Assembly: GCA_963836005.1 (NCBI GenBank)
Contig: CAWIHS010000001.1
Span: 372,001-436,000, forward strand
Length of the DNA: 64,000 nt
Reading direction: 5' to 3'
From: CAWIHS01 sp963836005
GTDB taxonomy: Bacteria > Pseudomonadota > Gammaproteobacteria > GRL18
Positions 27,121 to 36,548 of the stretch are shown piece by piece. A program made the position numbers and the translations under genes. The notes beneath the pieces are model-generated. The model did not search any database. It saw only the letters and a program-made list of their open reading frames with translations, and was not told where the DNA came from. The first letter of the stretch is position 1. Each line of letters starts with the position of its first letter.

Positions 27121-28395
27121 TTATTCACCGGAAGCTTTCTTATCTTTTGTTTCATAGATCAACAGAGGTTCAGCTTCACCATTAATGACGTTTTCATCCA
27201 GCACTACTTTATTTACATCTTCAATTGAGGGTAACTCGTACATGGTTTCCAGCAGTGTTGACTCCAGTATGGAACGTAATCCTCGGGCACCGGTTTTTCT
27301 TTCCATGGCTTTTTGTGCAATAGCAATGAGCGCGTCTTCTCGCAATTCAAGTTCAGCGCCTTCCATTTGAATTAATTTGCTGTATTGCTTGCTTAATGCA
27401 TTCTTGGGTTCAGTAAGAATTCTTACCAGCGCATCTTCATCGAGCTCTTTTAGCGTCGCTATGACAGGCAGACGGCCTACAAATTCAGGTATTAATCCAT
27501 AACGAGTTAAGTCTTCGGATTGTATGTCATCCAGCATTTCACCTACAGATTTGCTTTCATCCTTGGATTTGACTTCAGCGCTAAAACCAATCCCGCCTTT
27601 TTCAGAACGTTCACGGATAATTTTATCCAGACCGGCAAATGCACCACCGCAGATAAACAGGATATTTGCGGTATTAACCTGTAAAAATTCCTGCTGGGGA
27701 TGCTTTCTTCCGCCTTGCGGAGGGACTGAGGCAATGGTACCTTCGATTAACTTGAGTAATGCCTGCTGAACACCTTCACCTGATACATCACGAGTAATGG
27801 AAGGATTCTCAGACTTACGCGAGATCTTGTCAATTTCATCAATATAGACAATGCCCGTCTGTGCTTTTTCAACATCATAGTCACATTTTTGCAGCAACTT
27901 CTGAATTATGTTTTCTACATCTTCACCGACGTAACCTGCTTCAGTGAGAGTGGTCGCATCTGCAATCGTAAAGGGAACATCCAGCAGTCTGGCCAGGGTT
28001 TCTGCGAGCAATGTTTTTCCACAGCCGGTTGGGCCAATCAGCAAGATATTACTTTTTGATAATTCAACTCCGTCTTTTTTATTACCGCTTTCAAGTCGTT
28101 TATAGTGATTATAAACGGCAACAGAGAGAATTTTTTTGGCTTGAGCCTGACCAATAACATATTCATCGAGAATCGTATTGATTTCGCGAGGTGTAGGCAA
28201 TTTCTTGCCTGTGACCGGACCGCCCTGCTCCTGTATCTCTTCACGAATAATGTCATTACAAAGCTCAACACATTCATCACAAATAAAAACAGATGGCCCA
28301 GCAATCAGTTTTCTAACTTCATGCTGACTCTTGCCACAAAAAGAGCAGTAAAGTAATTTACCGCTATCCTCATTATTTTGAGTATCATCACTCAT
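27121..28395 (-). CDS. clpX: ClpXP unfoldase subunit ClpX
   Basis: A 424-residue AAA+ unfoldase of normal length. The N-terminal zinc-binding domain has four Cys (CSFCGKSQ...CDEC). Walker A is GPTGCGKTLLAETLA near 118, Walker B is IVYIDEIDKI, and the ClpP-contacting IGF-type loop is present (SEKGGIGFSAEV). It unfolds substrates for ClpP. clpP lies upstream in the same direction with a 208-base gap. Confidence 0.97.
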   Translation of the reverse strand: MSDDTQNNEDSGKLLYCSFCGKSQHEVRKLIAGPSVFICDECVELCNDIIREEIQEQGGPVTGKKLPTPREINTILDEYVIGQAQAKKILSVAVYNHYKRLESGNKKDGVELSKSNILLIGPTGCGKTLLAETLARLLDVPFTIADATTLTEAGYVGEDVENIIQKLLQKCDYDVEKAQTGIVYIDEIDKISRKSENPSITRDVSGEGVQQALLKLIEGTIASVPPQGGRKHPQQEFLQVNTANILFICGGAFAGLDKIIRERSEKGGIGFSAEVKSKDESKSVGEMLDDIQSEDLTRYGLIPEFVGRLPVIATLKELDEDALVRILTEPKNALSKQYSKLIQMEGAELELREDALIAIAQKAMERKTGARGLRSILESTLLETMYELPSIEDVNKVVLDENVINGEAEPLLIYETKDKKASGE

Positions 28396-28603
28396 AAAGG
28401 ACCCCGTATCAGGAATAGAGTTTCCTGTATTTTAAACATAAATTTTACTCACCACAGATTAAAAATCCTGTAATTAACATATATAAGCTTTACGCAGGAA
28501 TAAATCAATAGCTTGATATATTTAATAGTAAAAAAAGCTCTTTTACGGTAAAAATGAAGCTTTAAGTCAGAATTTTAGTACAGGAAGCGAAAAGCTCAAT
28601 GGA

Positions 28604-29245
28604 TCAGGAGTCAGTGATTTCCCTGTTGGCAATCAGCTGATCTACCAGGCCATATTCAACCGCCTGCTCAGCACTCATAAAATTATCCCGATCCGTATCA
28701 TTGGCAATAACATCGAGATTCTGGCCGGTATGATGAGCCATTATTCGGTTTAATTTGTCCTTCAGAGTCAGAATTTCACGGGCATGAATTTCAATATCTG
28801 ATGCCTGACCCTGAAATCCGCCTAAAGGCTGGTGGATCATCATGCGAGAATTCGGTAAACAATAGCGCTTGCCCTTAGCTCCGCCAGTTAACAGCAAAGC
28901 ACCCATACTGGCTGCCTGACCTATACACATGGTGCTGACATCAGGTTTTATAAACTGCATGGTGTCATAAATAGACATACCTGCCGTTACCGATCCGCCT
29001 GGGGAATTGATATATAAATGAATATCTTTGTCCGGATTTTCAGATTCAAGGAAGAGTAATTGTGCCACAACCAGATTGGCCATATGATCCTCGACAGGCC
29101 CGACCAGAAAGATGACGCGTTCCTTTAATAATCTGGAATAAATATCATAAGAACGTTCTCCCCTGGCGGTTTGCTCTACGACCATCGGAACCAGCCCCAG
29201 GTCCACTGTCTCTACAGCACTTTTTATATTCTTTTTATCAAACAT
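28604..29245 (-). CDS. clpP: ClpP protease proteolytic subunit
   Basis: A 213-residue serine peptidase that forms the tetradecameric chamber with ClpX. The catalytic Ser is in IGQAASMGALLLTGG, the His in MMIHQPLGGFQGQASD, and the Asp lies further on near NDTDRDNF. I chose ATG 29245, which follows GAGGG by 8 bases; an upstream TTG at 29260 would overlap the tig stop and is less likely. The short gap after tig suggests partial co-transcription. Confidence 0.97.
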   Translation of the reverse strand: MFDKKNIKSAVETVDLGLVPMVVEQTARGERSYDIYSRLLKERVIFLVGPVEDHMANLVVAQLLFLESENPDKDIHLYINSPGGSVTAGMSIYDTMQFIKPDVSTMCIGQAASMGALLLTGGAKGKRYCLPNSRMMIHQPLGGFQGQASDIEIHAREILTLKDKLNRIMAHHTGQNLDVIANDTDRDNFMSAEQAVEYGLVDQLIANREITDS

Positions 29246-29256
29246 CAAGTTAGCCC

Positions 29257-30585
29257 TCAAGCTGTTTCAGTATCATCCTGATTTTGTTGCGGTTCAGGGT
29301 TCATAAACTCAGTGAAAGAATAGTCCTTTTGAGTCACATTAGCTTGATCAAATGCCCAATCAACGACTTTTTCTTCGAGAATAAACGATTCAATTTCTGA
29401 CAGTTTATCTTTATGAGACATATAGTAATCCATTACTTCCTGTGGATTTTCGTAAGACTCAGCCATTTCACTGATTTTAGCTTTAATTTGCTCTTGTGTG
29501 GACTTGATTTCATTAGTTTTGACTATTTCTGATAATATCAATCCCAGAGCAACCCGTTTTTTTGCCTCTTGTTCAAATAAACTGGTATCAATCCCCTGTG
29601 CTGACTGAGCCTGGATCTGATATTGTGACTCCATCTGTTTGGCCATAGTTTTAGCTTCTTCGTCAATCAATGCTTTGGGTACATCAATATCATGGATAGC
29701 CAAAATGATGTCCATGACTGCATTTTTCTTCCTGGCAGCGATAGCCTTATCCAGCTCTATCTGCATATTTTTCCTGACTTCGTCACGGAAAGCGCCTTCA
29801 CTCCCGTCAGTGATACCGAACAAGGTGAAAAACTCGTCATTTAATTCCGGTAATACAGGATTTTCAACGGCCTTTACAGAAATTGCAAATTGCACCGGCT
29901 TGCCTGCAACTTCATCAAAATGATATTTTTCTGGAAATGTCAGATCCAGAGTAATATTGTCACCTTCTTTGGCACCAATAAGGCCGTCTTCAAAACCTTT
30001 AATCATTTGTCCCTGACCAATAATCAGGGGTACATCAGCTCCATCACTACCTTTGAATGCTTCACCATCTATAGTTCCGGTAAAATCTACGACAACACGA
30101 TCACCTTCCTCTGCTGGACGATCCGCTTTGACAAATTTTTGATTCTGTTTCCTAATATTTTCAATGGTGGAATCAATATCTTCTTCAGCAATACTCACAC
30201 CCGGCTTTTCCAATGACTGATCTGTCATGGACTGAATGGTGATTTCAGGAAAAACTTCAAAAATAGCCTTGAATGCAACTATTTCACCATTTTCAGTATC
30301 CACTAATTCAATGAATGGCTGACCCGCAGGATTAATATTTTCTTTGACCAGAGCTTCATAGTAATTCTTTTGCAGGGCCTCATTTAACACCTCGCCATGT
30401 ACCTGTTGTCCAAAACGCTGTTTGATCACAGAAAAAGGTATTTTACCCGGACGGAAACCGTTTAACTTGGCCGTTTTTGTTAATGACTGCAGACGTGACT
30501 GAATTTCGCCATCAATTGTTGATAGCGGAAATTCCACCACCATTTCCCTGGAAAGTCCTTCTTTTGTTTCTACTGAAACCTGCAT
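29257..30585 (-). CDS. tig: trigger factor
   Basis: A 442-residue ribosome-bound chaperone. The N-terminal ribosome-binding signature (GFRPGKIPFSVIKQRFG) is near residue 44, followed by a central FKBP-type PPIase domain near 155-245 (GDRVVVDFTGTIDGEAFKG, IKGFEDGLIGAKEGD) and a helical C-terminal domain. A Gln/Asp-rich tail ends the protein. It is the first gene of tig-clpP-clpX, preceded by four tRNA genes on the same strand. Confidence 0.97.
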   Translation of the reverse strand: MQVSVETKEGLSREMVVEFPLSTIDGEIQSRLQSLTKTAKLNGFRPGKIPFSVIKQRFGQQVHGEVLNEALQKNYYEALVKENINPAGQPFIELVDTENGEIVAFKAIFEVFPEITIQSMTDQSLEKPGVSIAEEDIDSTIENIRKQNQKFVKADRPAEEGDRVVVDFTGTIDGEAFKGSDGADVPLIIGQGQMIKGFEDGLIGAKEGDNITLDLTFPEKYHFDEVAGKPVQFAISVKAVENPVLPELNDEFFTLFGITDGSEGAFRDEVRKNMQIELDKAIAARKKNAVMDIILAIHDIDVPKALIDEEAKTMAKQMESQYQIQAQSAQGIDTSLFEQEAKKRVALGLILSEIVKTNEIKSTQEQIKAKISEMAESYENPQEVMDYYMSHKDKLSEIESFILEEKVVDWAFDQANVTQKDYSFTEFMNPEPQQNQDDTETA

Positions 30586-30769
30586 TTTGTTTCCTCGTCA
30601 CCAAAATAAATTAAAATAAACAGCGCATTATACAAGATAACCCGCTCAATAAAGTAGTTTTTTTTACAGAAAATCAGGATTTAATTCGCGAACCTTCGGA
30701 AATGACCGCGTTCTATGCATAACAGGGTGTTGTGAGTAAATTAAAGTACCCAAAAGACAGGTTTTTGAA

Positions 30770-30854
30770 TGGTGCGGATGGAGAGACTCGAACTCTCACG
30801 CCTCTCGGCACCAGAACCTAAATCTGGCGTGTATACCAATTTCACCACATCCGC
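30770..30854 (-). tRNA. tRNA-Leu (anticodon TAG)
   Basis: An 85-base class II tRNA with CCA. Acceptor GCGGATG/CATCCGC, anticodon loop TTTAGGT closed by CCAGA/TCTGG, with a long variable arm. Last in the Pro-Arg-His-Leu operon. Confidence 0.96.
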
Positions 30855-30892
30855 ATATCAGGAAGAGTACAACAGCTCGTTGAATTTAAAAC

Positions 30893-30969
30893 TGGGGTGA
30901 ACGAAGGGGATCGAACCCTCGACCGCAGGAGCCACAATCCTGAGCTCTACCAACTGAGCTACGCTCACC
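30893..30969 (-). tRNA. tRNA-His (anticodon GTG)
   Basis: 77 bases with CCA and the extra 5' G(-1) opposite C73 typical of tRNA-His. Anticodon loop TTGTGGC between CAGGA and TCCTG. Confidence 0.97.
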
Positions 30970-30996
30970 ATAAAAAATGAAATCATACCAGGAAGA

Positions 30997-31073
30997 TGGT
31001 ACGCCCGGCAGGATTCGAACCTGCTACCCTCGGCTTAGAAGGCCGATGCTCTATCCAGATGAGCTACGGGCGC
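30997..31073 (-). tRNA. tRNA-Arg (anticodon TCT)
   Basis: 77 bases with CCA. Acceptor GCGCCCG/CGGGCGT (one G-T pair), anticodon loop CTTCTAA between TCGGC and GCCGA. Confidence 0.97.
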
Positions 31074-31148
31074 AGAATCAATAGCTACATTTACATATAA
31101 AATATCAATAACTTAAATTTGATATCTATCAATATGAAATTTAAAAAT

Positions 31149-31225
31149 TGGTCGGGGTAGAGAGATTCGAACTCCCGACATCTTGCTCCCAAAGCAAGCG
31201 CGCTACCAGACTGCGCTATACCCCG
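31149..31225 (-). tRNA. tRNA-Pro (anticodon TGG)
   Basis: 77 bases with CCA. Acceptor CGGGGTA/TACCCCG, anticodon loop TTTGGGA between CTTGC and GCAAG. First gene of the four-tRNA operon. Confidence 0.97.
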
Positions 31226-31284
31226 AACTCTTGATCTAGCTGCTCTTGTGGCGAAAAACAGTTACTAATCACCAAGTGGTGCGT

Positions 31285-31313
31285 ATATTAATGAGTTTAC
31301 CCCCCTATTGCAA
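31285..31313 (-). promoter_or_regulatory. promoter of the Pro-Arg-His-Leu tRNA operon
   Basis: TTGCAA (31313-31308), a 17-base spacer, then TAATAT (31290-31285), followed by a G+C-richer start region (ACGCACCAC), as usual for stable-RNA promoters. Between this and folD (31314-31589) the sequence is A/T-rich with no gene; folD's promoter must lie there. Confidence 0.75.
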
Positions 31314-31589
31314 GTATTTTTTAAAAAAATCCCGCAACAATTTTTTAGCCATTGAAATTTTTTTAGCCATCGAAAAATGAACAAAAAGGTAAAGTTTTCA
31401 ATGGATTTTATAAGTAAACTAAACAAATGTCATATCGAAAGCGTAAAAGTTTTTTCTCTTAAATTTTCTTTTCACTGTAATAAAAAAGAACAAACGATTA
31501 TTAATTTCTATAAATACGCAAAATTAGGTAGAATAGCCCGGCATTAAAACTTGAATATTTGTAACCATCCTTTATAAAGATGAGCAAAA

Positions 31590-32444
31590 ATGACTGCACA
31601 GATAATTGACGGAAAATCCATCGCCCATGAGATAAAAGAACACCTCCGGGAACGTGTTGAACAACGCAGGATGATGGGATTGAGGATTCCCGGTCTGGCA
31701 GTAATAAAAGTGGGTAATGATCCTGCGTCAGAAGTTTATGTACGCAATAAACGCAATGCCTGTGAACAGGTAGGGATAAAATCTGTTGCCCATGATTTAC
31801 CCGCTAGCGCCAGTCAGGAAGAATTATTACAGCTTATTGACCGGCTTAATGAAGATCAGTCTATTGACGGTATTTTGGTGCAATTACCAGTACCGGAACA
31901 GATCAACCCGGTGACCATTATCGAACGTATTCATCCCGACAAAGATGTCGATGGATTTCATCCCTATAATGTTGGACGTCTTGCTCTAAGAATACCTGTA
32001 TTAAGACCCTGCACACCCAGAGGCGTGATAACTCTACTGGAAAGTACCGGAGTAACGATCAAAGGACTGCATGCAGTCATTGTCGGAGCTTCCAATATTG
32101 TTGGACGTCCCATGGGGCTTGAACTGCTGCTGGCCGGCTGTACGGTAACTACATGCCATCGTTTCACCAGGGATCTGAAATGGCATGTCGCTGTCGCTGA
32201 TATCCTCATCGTAGCCGTTGGAAAACCAGGCATTGTTGATAGCAACTGGATCAAAGAAGGCGCTATTGTCATTGATGTAGGCATCAATCGTCTGGATAAT
32301 GGCAAACTGGCGGGAGATCTCAATTTTGATCAGGCGAGTGAGCGGGCTGGATATATCACTCCTGTCCCGGGAGGTGTTGGACCCATGACGGTGGCGACTC
32401 TGCTGCAAAATACCGTTGATGCGGCCGATGAACTGCATAAATAG
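31590..32444 (+). CDS. folD: bifunctional methylene-THF dehydrogenase/cyclohydrolase FolD
   Basis: A 284-residue cytosolic enzyme interconverting 5,10-methylene-, methenyl- and 10-formyl-tetrahydrofolate. The catalytic segment YVRNKRNACEQVGI carries the Tyr and Lys. The substrate motif DGILVQLPVP lies near residue 97, the Rossmann site is VIVGASNIVGRPMG, and the signature TPVPGGVGPMTVATLL lies near the end. Monocistronic, convergent with the GIDE-domain gene. Confidence 0.97.
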   Translation: MTAQIIDGKSIAHEIKEHLRERVEQRRMMGLRIPGLAVIKVGNDPASEVYVRNKRNACEQVGIKSVAHDLPASASQEELLQLIDRLNEDQSIDGILVQLPVPEQINPVTIIERIHPDKDVDGFHPYNVGRLALRIPVLRPCTPRGVITLLESTGVTIKGLHAVIVGASNIVGRPMGLELLLAGCTVTTCHRFTRDLKWHVAVADILIVAVGKPGIVDSNWIKEGAIVIDVGINRLDNGKLAGDLNFDQASERAGYITPVPGGVGPMTVATLLQNTVDAADELHK

Positions 32445-32467
32445 GATGTGCATAAAAGCTTGCGGAT

Positions 32468-33418
32468 TCAACCACTTCCAAGGCGGAGTCCTATCACCCA
32501 CACCGCGGCAATACCCCCACTAAAAAAAGTCAGCAATGAGCCTGTCGAATACCAGCGATATTTTTCTGCAATGGTATCCTGAGATTCTACGCTAATGACA
32601 TAGGGTCTCTTGCTGTCTGATGGCCTGGACATCATGTGGATTTCCGGCTGGATCAGTCGTCCTGCAAAGCTTTTTTCTACATTTTGCTCAGCTGCCGTTC
32701 TTGCCGTCTCCCATTCCTGAACATCTATTTCCCCATCATTATTATGATCAAAACGAGCCAGCAGCATCTGCGGCCGCTTTTTCCAGCTTGCGAGTAATTC
32801 TCTGACTTCAGCGGATTTATCTACAGTATCATTTTGTCCGCCCACCGATTTGAACTGGCCAATGACATAGAGTTCCTCGTCCAGGCCGATACGCTTTTCA
32901 GTATAGCGGTAATGACCTGATGAGAGCAGAGACGTGCTCATGCCCAGGTTGCCCTGTTCTGGATAGCGGGCCGTTCCAAACCAGGTTCTGGAAAAAGACG
33001 GTTTTATCGTGGCCCCTTCAGGATCGATCACACAAATGCCGCTGTCATCCTGCAGCAGAAAAAGGTTATCACTGATCCCTGATTCGACTTTTTTCCAATC
33101 GGTCTTCTGTAAACTATGATCATGACCGGCATTGGTCCGTTGTTCAATTTTATAGCTGTACCACAGACACTGCATTTTTGTCAGGGGCGAGACGATGGGC
33201 ATTCCCTGCATCAAACGCCCCCTGCCTTCCAGTTCAATATAACCCTGGTGTGCAGAACGTATTTTTGATGTGGGTGTATCTTCAATGATGCGGTAACGGT
33301 GGTAATTTCTGAAAATACTGTACAAACTGGCAAGACTGATGGCCAATAAGACACAGAGTAAAATACCTATGGGTATATTATCTGCCGAGATGATTTGCTG
33401 TTGCAGAGATTCGAGCAT
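32468..33418 (-). CDS. GIDE-domain membrane protein
   Basis: A 316-residue protein with an N-terminal membrane helix (IPIGILLCVLLAISLASLYSI) and a C-terminal one (LLTFFSGGIAAVWVIGLRL). Between them lies a soluble domain resembling the GIDE (MULAN-like) domain, with the conserved start GYIELEGRGR and SPLTKMQCLWYSYKIE. A stretch near 225-245 (ARFDHNNDGEIDVQEWE) reads as an EF-hand calcium loop. A lemA gene lies 80 bases upstream in the same direction; this pairing is common in bacteria and the function of neither is settled. Confidence 0.8.
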   Translation of the reverse strand: MLESLQQQIISADNIPIGILLCVLLAISLASLYSIFRNYHRYRIIEDTPTSKIRSAHQGYIELEGRGRLMQGMPIVSPLTKMQCLWYSYKIEQRTNAGHDHSLQKTDWKKVESGISDNLFLLQDDSGICVIDPEGATIKPSFSRTWFGTARYPEQGNLGMSTSLLSSGHYRYTEKRIGLDEELYVIGQFKSVGGQNDTVDKSAEVRELLASWKKRPQMLLARFDHNNDGEIDVQEWETARTAAEQNVEKSFAGRLIQPEIHMMSRPSDSKRPYVISVESQDTIAEKYRWYSTGSLLTFFSGGIAAVWVIGLRLGSG

Positions 33419-33498
33419 TAGTCAGATGAATAGATTAAATTATTTTCTAACCACTCAGTGTATCTGTAATACGGCACTGAGTGCTTGCAGTCAGAATA

Positions 33499-34071
33499 CT
33501 AACTAAATAAGGCCTTCATATCGATATCTGTGATCTCTTGCTGATCAAATTCCAGCAACTCCTGCTGTTTAAAATTAAACAGACGGGCAATGATAATATC
33601 CGGAAATTGTTCGATACGAACATTGTTAATATTGACGCTATCATTATAAAATTCACGGCGATCAGCAATAGCATTTTCCAGGCCGCTTATACGCGACTGT
33701 AAATGCTGGAAATTTTCATTGGCTTTTAATTCCGGATATGCTTCTGCAACAGCGAATAAATTACCCAGCCCCAGTCTTAACTGACTTTCTGCCATGCCCA
33801 ATGCGCCGACATCTCCCTCTTCACGTGCTTTGGAAACGCCTGAACGAGCGGCAATGATCTTTTCCAGTGCTGAACCTTCATAGTCCATATATTGTTTGCA
33901 CACCTCAACCAGCTTGGGCAGCTCATCATGACGCTGTTTGAGCAGCACATCGATATTTGACCAGGCTTGTGAAACATTGTGCTTGATACGAACCAGATTG
34001 TTATAAATATTGATAAAATATACAACGGCAAGCAGAATTATGCCTAAAAGTATAAAGAGTCCTATGTTCAT
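33499..34071 (-). CDS. lemA: LemA family protein
   Basis: A 190-residue protein with one N-terminal membrane helix (IGLFILLGIILLAVVYFINI) followed by the conserved YNNLVRIKHNVSQAWSNIDVLLKQRHDELPKLV and a long helical bundle. The C-terminal part has AIADRREFYNDSVNINN and IEQFPDIIIARLFNF, hallmarks of the family. The function is unknown; it sits directly upstream of the GIDE-domain gene. Confidence 0.93.
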   Translation of the reverse strand: MNIGLFILLGIILLAVVYFINIYNNLVRIKHNVSQAWSNIDVLLKQRHDELPKLVEVCKQYMDYEGSALEKIIAARSGVSKAREEGDVGALGMAESQLRLGLGNLFAVAEAYPELKANENFQHLQSRISGLENAIADRREFYNDSVNINNVRIEQFPDIIIARLFNFKQQELLEFDQQEITDIDMKALFS

Positions 34072-34320
34072 TCTAGCCTCAAAGAAAGGTTATCATTTTA
34101 TGTGCACACAAGATAACAGATAACTGTTTGCAATTCTAAGACACTCAACACATTTAAATAAGGAAACTGTGAATAAGCTGCCCAGGATGCCAAGGCCATT
34201 AGGAGTCCCAGTACGGGCGATAGTTTTTATGCCAGGCAAAGCATACCGTGTGAACCCCTGCAATGAAATATTGACCGAAAAAGCAATATTTAAATTAACT
34301 ATACGCCTGCTGTAATAACC

Positions 34321-34349
34321 AAAAAAAACCGGTTAAAACCGGCTTTTTT
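34321..34349 (-). terminator. terminator after ribA
   Basis: CCGGTT, loop, AACCGG with T-runs on both strands, 28 bases past the ribA stop. The rest of the gap to lemA (34072-34320) shows no gene. Confidence 0.8.
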
Positions 34350-34376
34350 GTATATTAACTGCAACATTCTCAGGTT

Positions 34377-34961
34377 TTAAAGCATATGCCCCAGTTTGCC
34401 CGCTTTAGTTGAAAGGTAAGTTGAATTATGCGGATTTTCACCATGCTTCCACGGCAGACGTTCAACAATTTCCAATCCATGCTTTACCAGGGCAGTCACT
34501 TTTCGCGGATTATTGGTCATAATACGCAATTTTTTAACTTTCAGATATTCAAGCATATCACTAGCGATATCATATTCACGCAGATCAGCATCAAAACCTA
34601 ACTGCTCATTGGCCTCAACCGTGTCTGCCCCCCCATCCTGCAGGTGATAGGCTTTAATTTTATTGATCAGGCCTATACCTCGTCCTTCCTGACGAAGATA
34701 AAGCAGTATACCGCGACCTTCTTTAGCGATCCGCTTTAAAGCCTCTTCAAGCTGCGGTCCGCAGTCACAGCGCATACTGAACAATGCGTCACCGGTCAGA
34801 CATTCCGAATGCATACGTATCACCACAGGCTCGCCATTGGAAACATCACCTAAAACCAGCGCTACGTGATCTTGCTTAGTCTGATCATCTTCAAAACCAT
34901 AGAGTGTAAACTCTGCAAATTGAGTAGGTAGTTTTGCTGATTCAACAAACTTTAATGCCAC
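34377..34961 (-). CDS. ribA: GTP cyclohydrolase II (stand-alone RibA)
   Basis: A 194-residue enzyme that opens GTP in the first step of riboflavin synthesis. The zinc ligands are in HSECLTGDALFSMRCDCG (three Cys near residues 54-67). The GTP-binding LRQEGRGIGLINKIKAY and TNNPRKVTAL follow. Length equals the single-domain E. coli enzyme; no RibB domain is fused. No FMN riboswitch could be recognised upstream. Confidence 0.96.
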   Translation of the reverse strand: MALKFVESAKLPTQFAEFTLYGFEDDQTKQDHVALVLGDVSNGEPVVIRMHSECLTGDALFSMRCDCGPQLEEALKRIAKEGRGILLYLRQEGRGIGLINKIKAYHLQDGGADTVEANEQLGFDADLREYDIASDMLEYLKVKKLRIMTNNPRKVTALVKHGLEIVERLPWKHGENPHNSTYLSTKAGKLGHML

Positions 34962-35269
34962 TCTGACTCCCCTTTTTCTTTGGTCAATAGAGTTAAGGCT
35001 AATTCGCTATTTTAGCATTTTCTAAAACAGTTTGAAAAGCAAGATTAAAGATTCATTGATAAAATATAAGCTATCGTTGATATTTACAGGGATTTTGAGC
35101 TATGTCTTAAATGAGACTAATGCTTTAAAATTAAAACAGTGACTTTGTCAGGATCAGGCGAAAAAATTCGTTCCCACATCGAAAAAAGCCCCTGCAGGTA
35201 TGATGATATTCGCCCTTAATATCAAACTTTAGCATAAATTATACGCAGCAGTGTGCGTGGAGAGAAACG
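34962..35269. other. divergent intergenic region between ribA and the quinone oxidoreductase
   Basis: No gene is seen. Both promoters must lie here; no clear consensus pair stands out. GGAGAGAAACG just before 35270 serves as the ribosome binding site of the downstream gene. Confidence 0.4.
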
Positions 35270-36262
35270 ATGAAAGCAGTTCTTATGACAGACACAGGCG
35301 ATGTAGACGTTCTGACGTATCAGGATGTTAAAGATCCGCAAATAAAGTCAGATACACAGGTTAAAATCGCCATCAAGGCGGCCGGCGTCAATCCTGTTGA
35401 TACCAAAATACGCCAGCGCGGCGTCTTCTTTCCTGATGCACTGCCGGCGATTATTGGTTGTGATGGCGCTGGAGAAATCCTTGCAGTGGGCTCCGGAGTA
35501 ACGCAATTCACAGCTGGGGATGAAGTCTGGTTCTGTCATGGCGGACTCGGCAAAGAGCCGGGGAATTATGCCCAGCAAACCGTTATCGAAGCCGCAGAAG
35601 TTGCCCTGAAACCGCACAACCTGAGTTTTACTCAGGCTGCTGCAGCACCGCTGGTATTAATTACCGCCTGGGAAGCGCTGTATGATCGCGCAATGCTGCG
35701 TGACAATGAATCTGTGTTAATCCATGCAGGTGCCGGCGGCGTTGGGCATGTTGCCATTCAGCTGGCAAAACTGGCTGGCGCAACTGTTTACACCACCGTC
35801 GGAGACGATGAAAAAGCAGCCCTGGTTAAAACCCTGGGCGCGGATGAGGTGATCAATTATAAGCAGGAAAATTTTGTCGACAGCATTATGCAATTAACGG
35901 ATCATCGAGGGGTAGATATTGTCTTTGATACTGTCGGCGGGGATGTCTTTACCCAAAGCCTTGAAGCGATTGCACATTATGGATCACTGGTCACTCTGCT
36001 GGATCCTGGCAATGTCAGTCTGAAGACGGCGCGTAATAAAAACATCAGTCTCCATTTTGAACTGATGCTGACCCCCATGCTCAATGATCTGCCTGCAGCA
36101 AGAAACCATCAAATGCTTATCCTTGAGCGCTGCAAGCATTATATTGAAACAGGAAAGTTACATCTCAATATAGCCAGGAGCTTCCCCCTGGCCGAAGCAG
36201 CCAGTGCGCATCAGTTAATTGAACAAGGACATACATCAGGTAAGATTGTGTTAATCCCCTGA
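35270..36262 (+). CDS. NADPH:quinone oxidoreductase family protein (zinc-free MDR)
   Basis: A 330-residue medium-chain dehydrogenase/reductase of the quinone oxidoreductase branch. The GroES-like N-terminal half (AAGVNPVDTKIRQRG, IIGCDGAGEILAVGSGV) lacks the structural zinc Cys cluster. The nucleotide-binding half has HAGAGGVGHVAIQLAKLAGA near 150 and VDIVFDTVGGDVF. It would reduce quinones or reactive enones with NADPH. Substrate not determined. Confidence 0.88.
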   Translation: MKAVLMTDTGDVDVLTYQDVKDPQIKSDTQVKIAIKAAGVNPVDTKIRQRGVFFPDALPAIIGCDGAGEILAVGSGVTQFTAGDEVWFCHGGLGKEPGNYAQQTVIEAAEVALKPHNLSFTQAAAAPLVLITAWEALYDRAMLRDNESVLIHAGAGGVGHVAIQLAKLAGATVYTTVGDDEKAALVKTLGADEVINYKQENFVDSIMQLTDHRGVDIVFDTVGGDVFTQSLEAIAHYGSLVTLLDPGNVSLKTARNKNISLHFELMLTPMLNDLPAARNHQMLILERCKHYIETGKLHLNIARSFPLAEAASAHQLIEQGHTSGKIVLIP

Positions 36263-36548
36263 TTAATAAGAGATTAATTGTTATTTTTTTTACATTTTAT
36301 AAAACTACATTCAGTAATCTAAGGTTCATGCCCTTTTTTTTAACAGATATAAACACTTGCTTTTTGTAGGATTAATACTTATTATTAAATTATCTTAATA
36401 ATTCTAAACTTGTTTATTTAAGGATACAATCTATATACTCCCCACTGTCAAGCTGTCTTGGGTATTTCCTGCTAATAAAATAGGCGATAATTTTTAGGTA
36501 ATGTAGTTTTTAGACATTACCACAAGTAAAGTTTTGCAAAAGGATATC

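Noticed and set aside
32034..32501. 155-codon minus-strand frame overlapping folD
   Set aside because: It is antisense to folD's well-conserved C-terminal half and has no motif or ribosome binding site.
34962..35000. FMN riboswitch in front of ribA
   Set aside because: The leader is short and lacks the conserved RFN element helices and consensus words.
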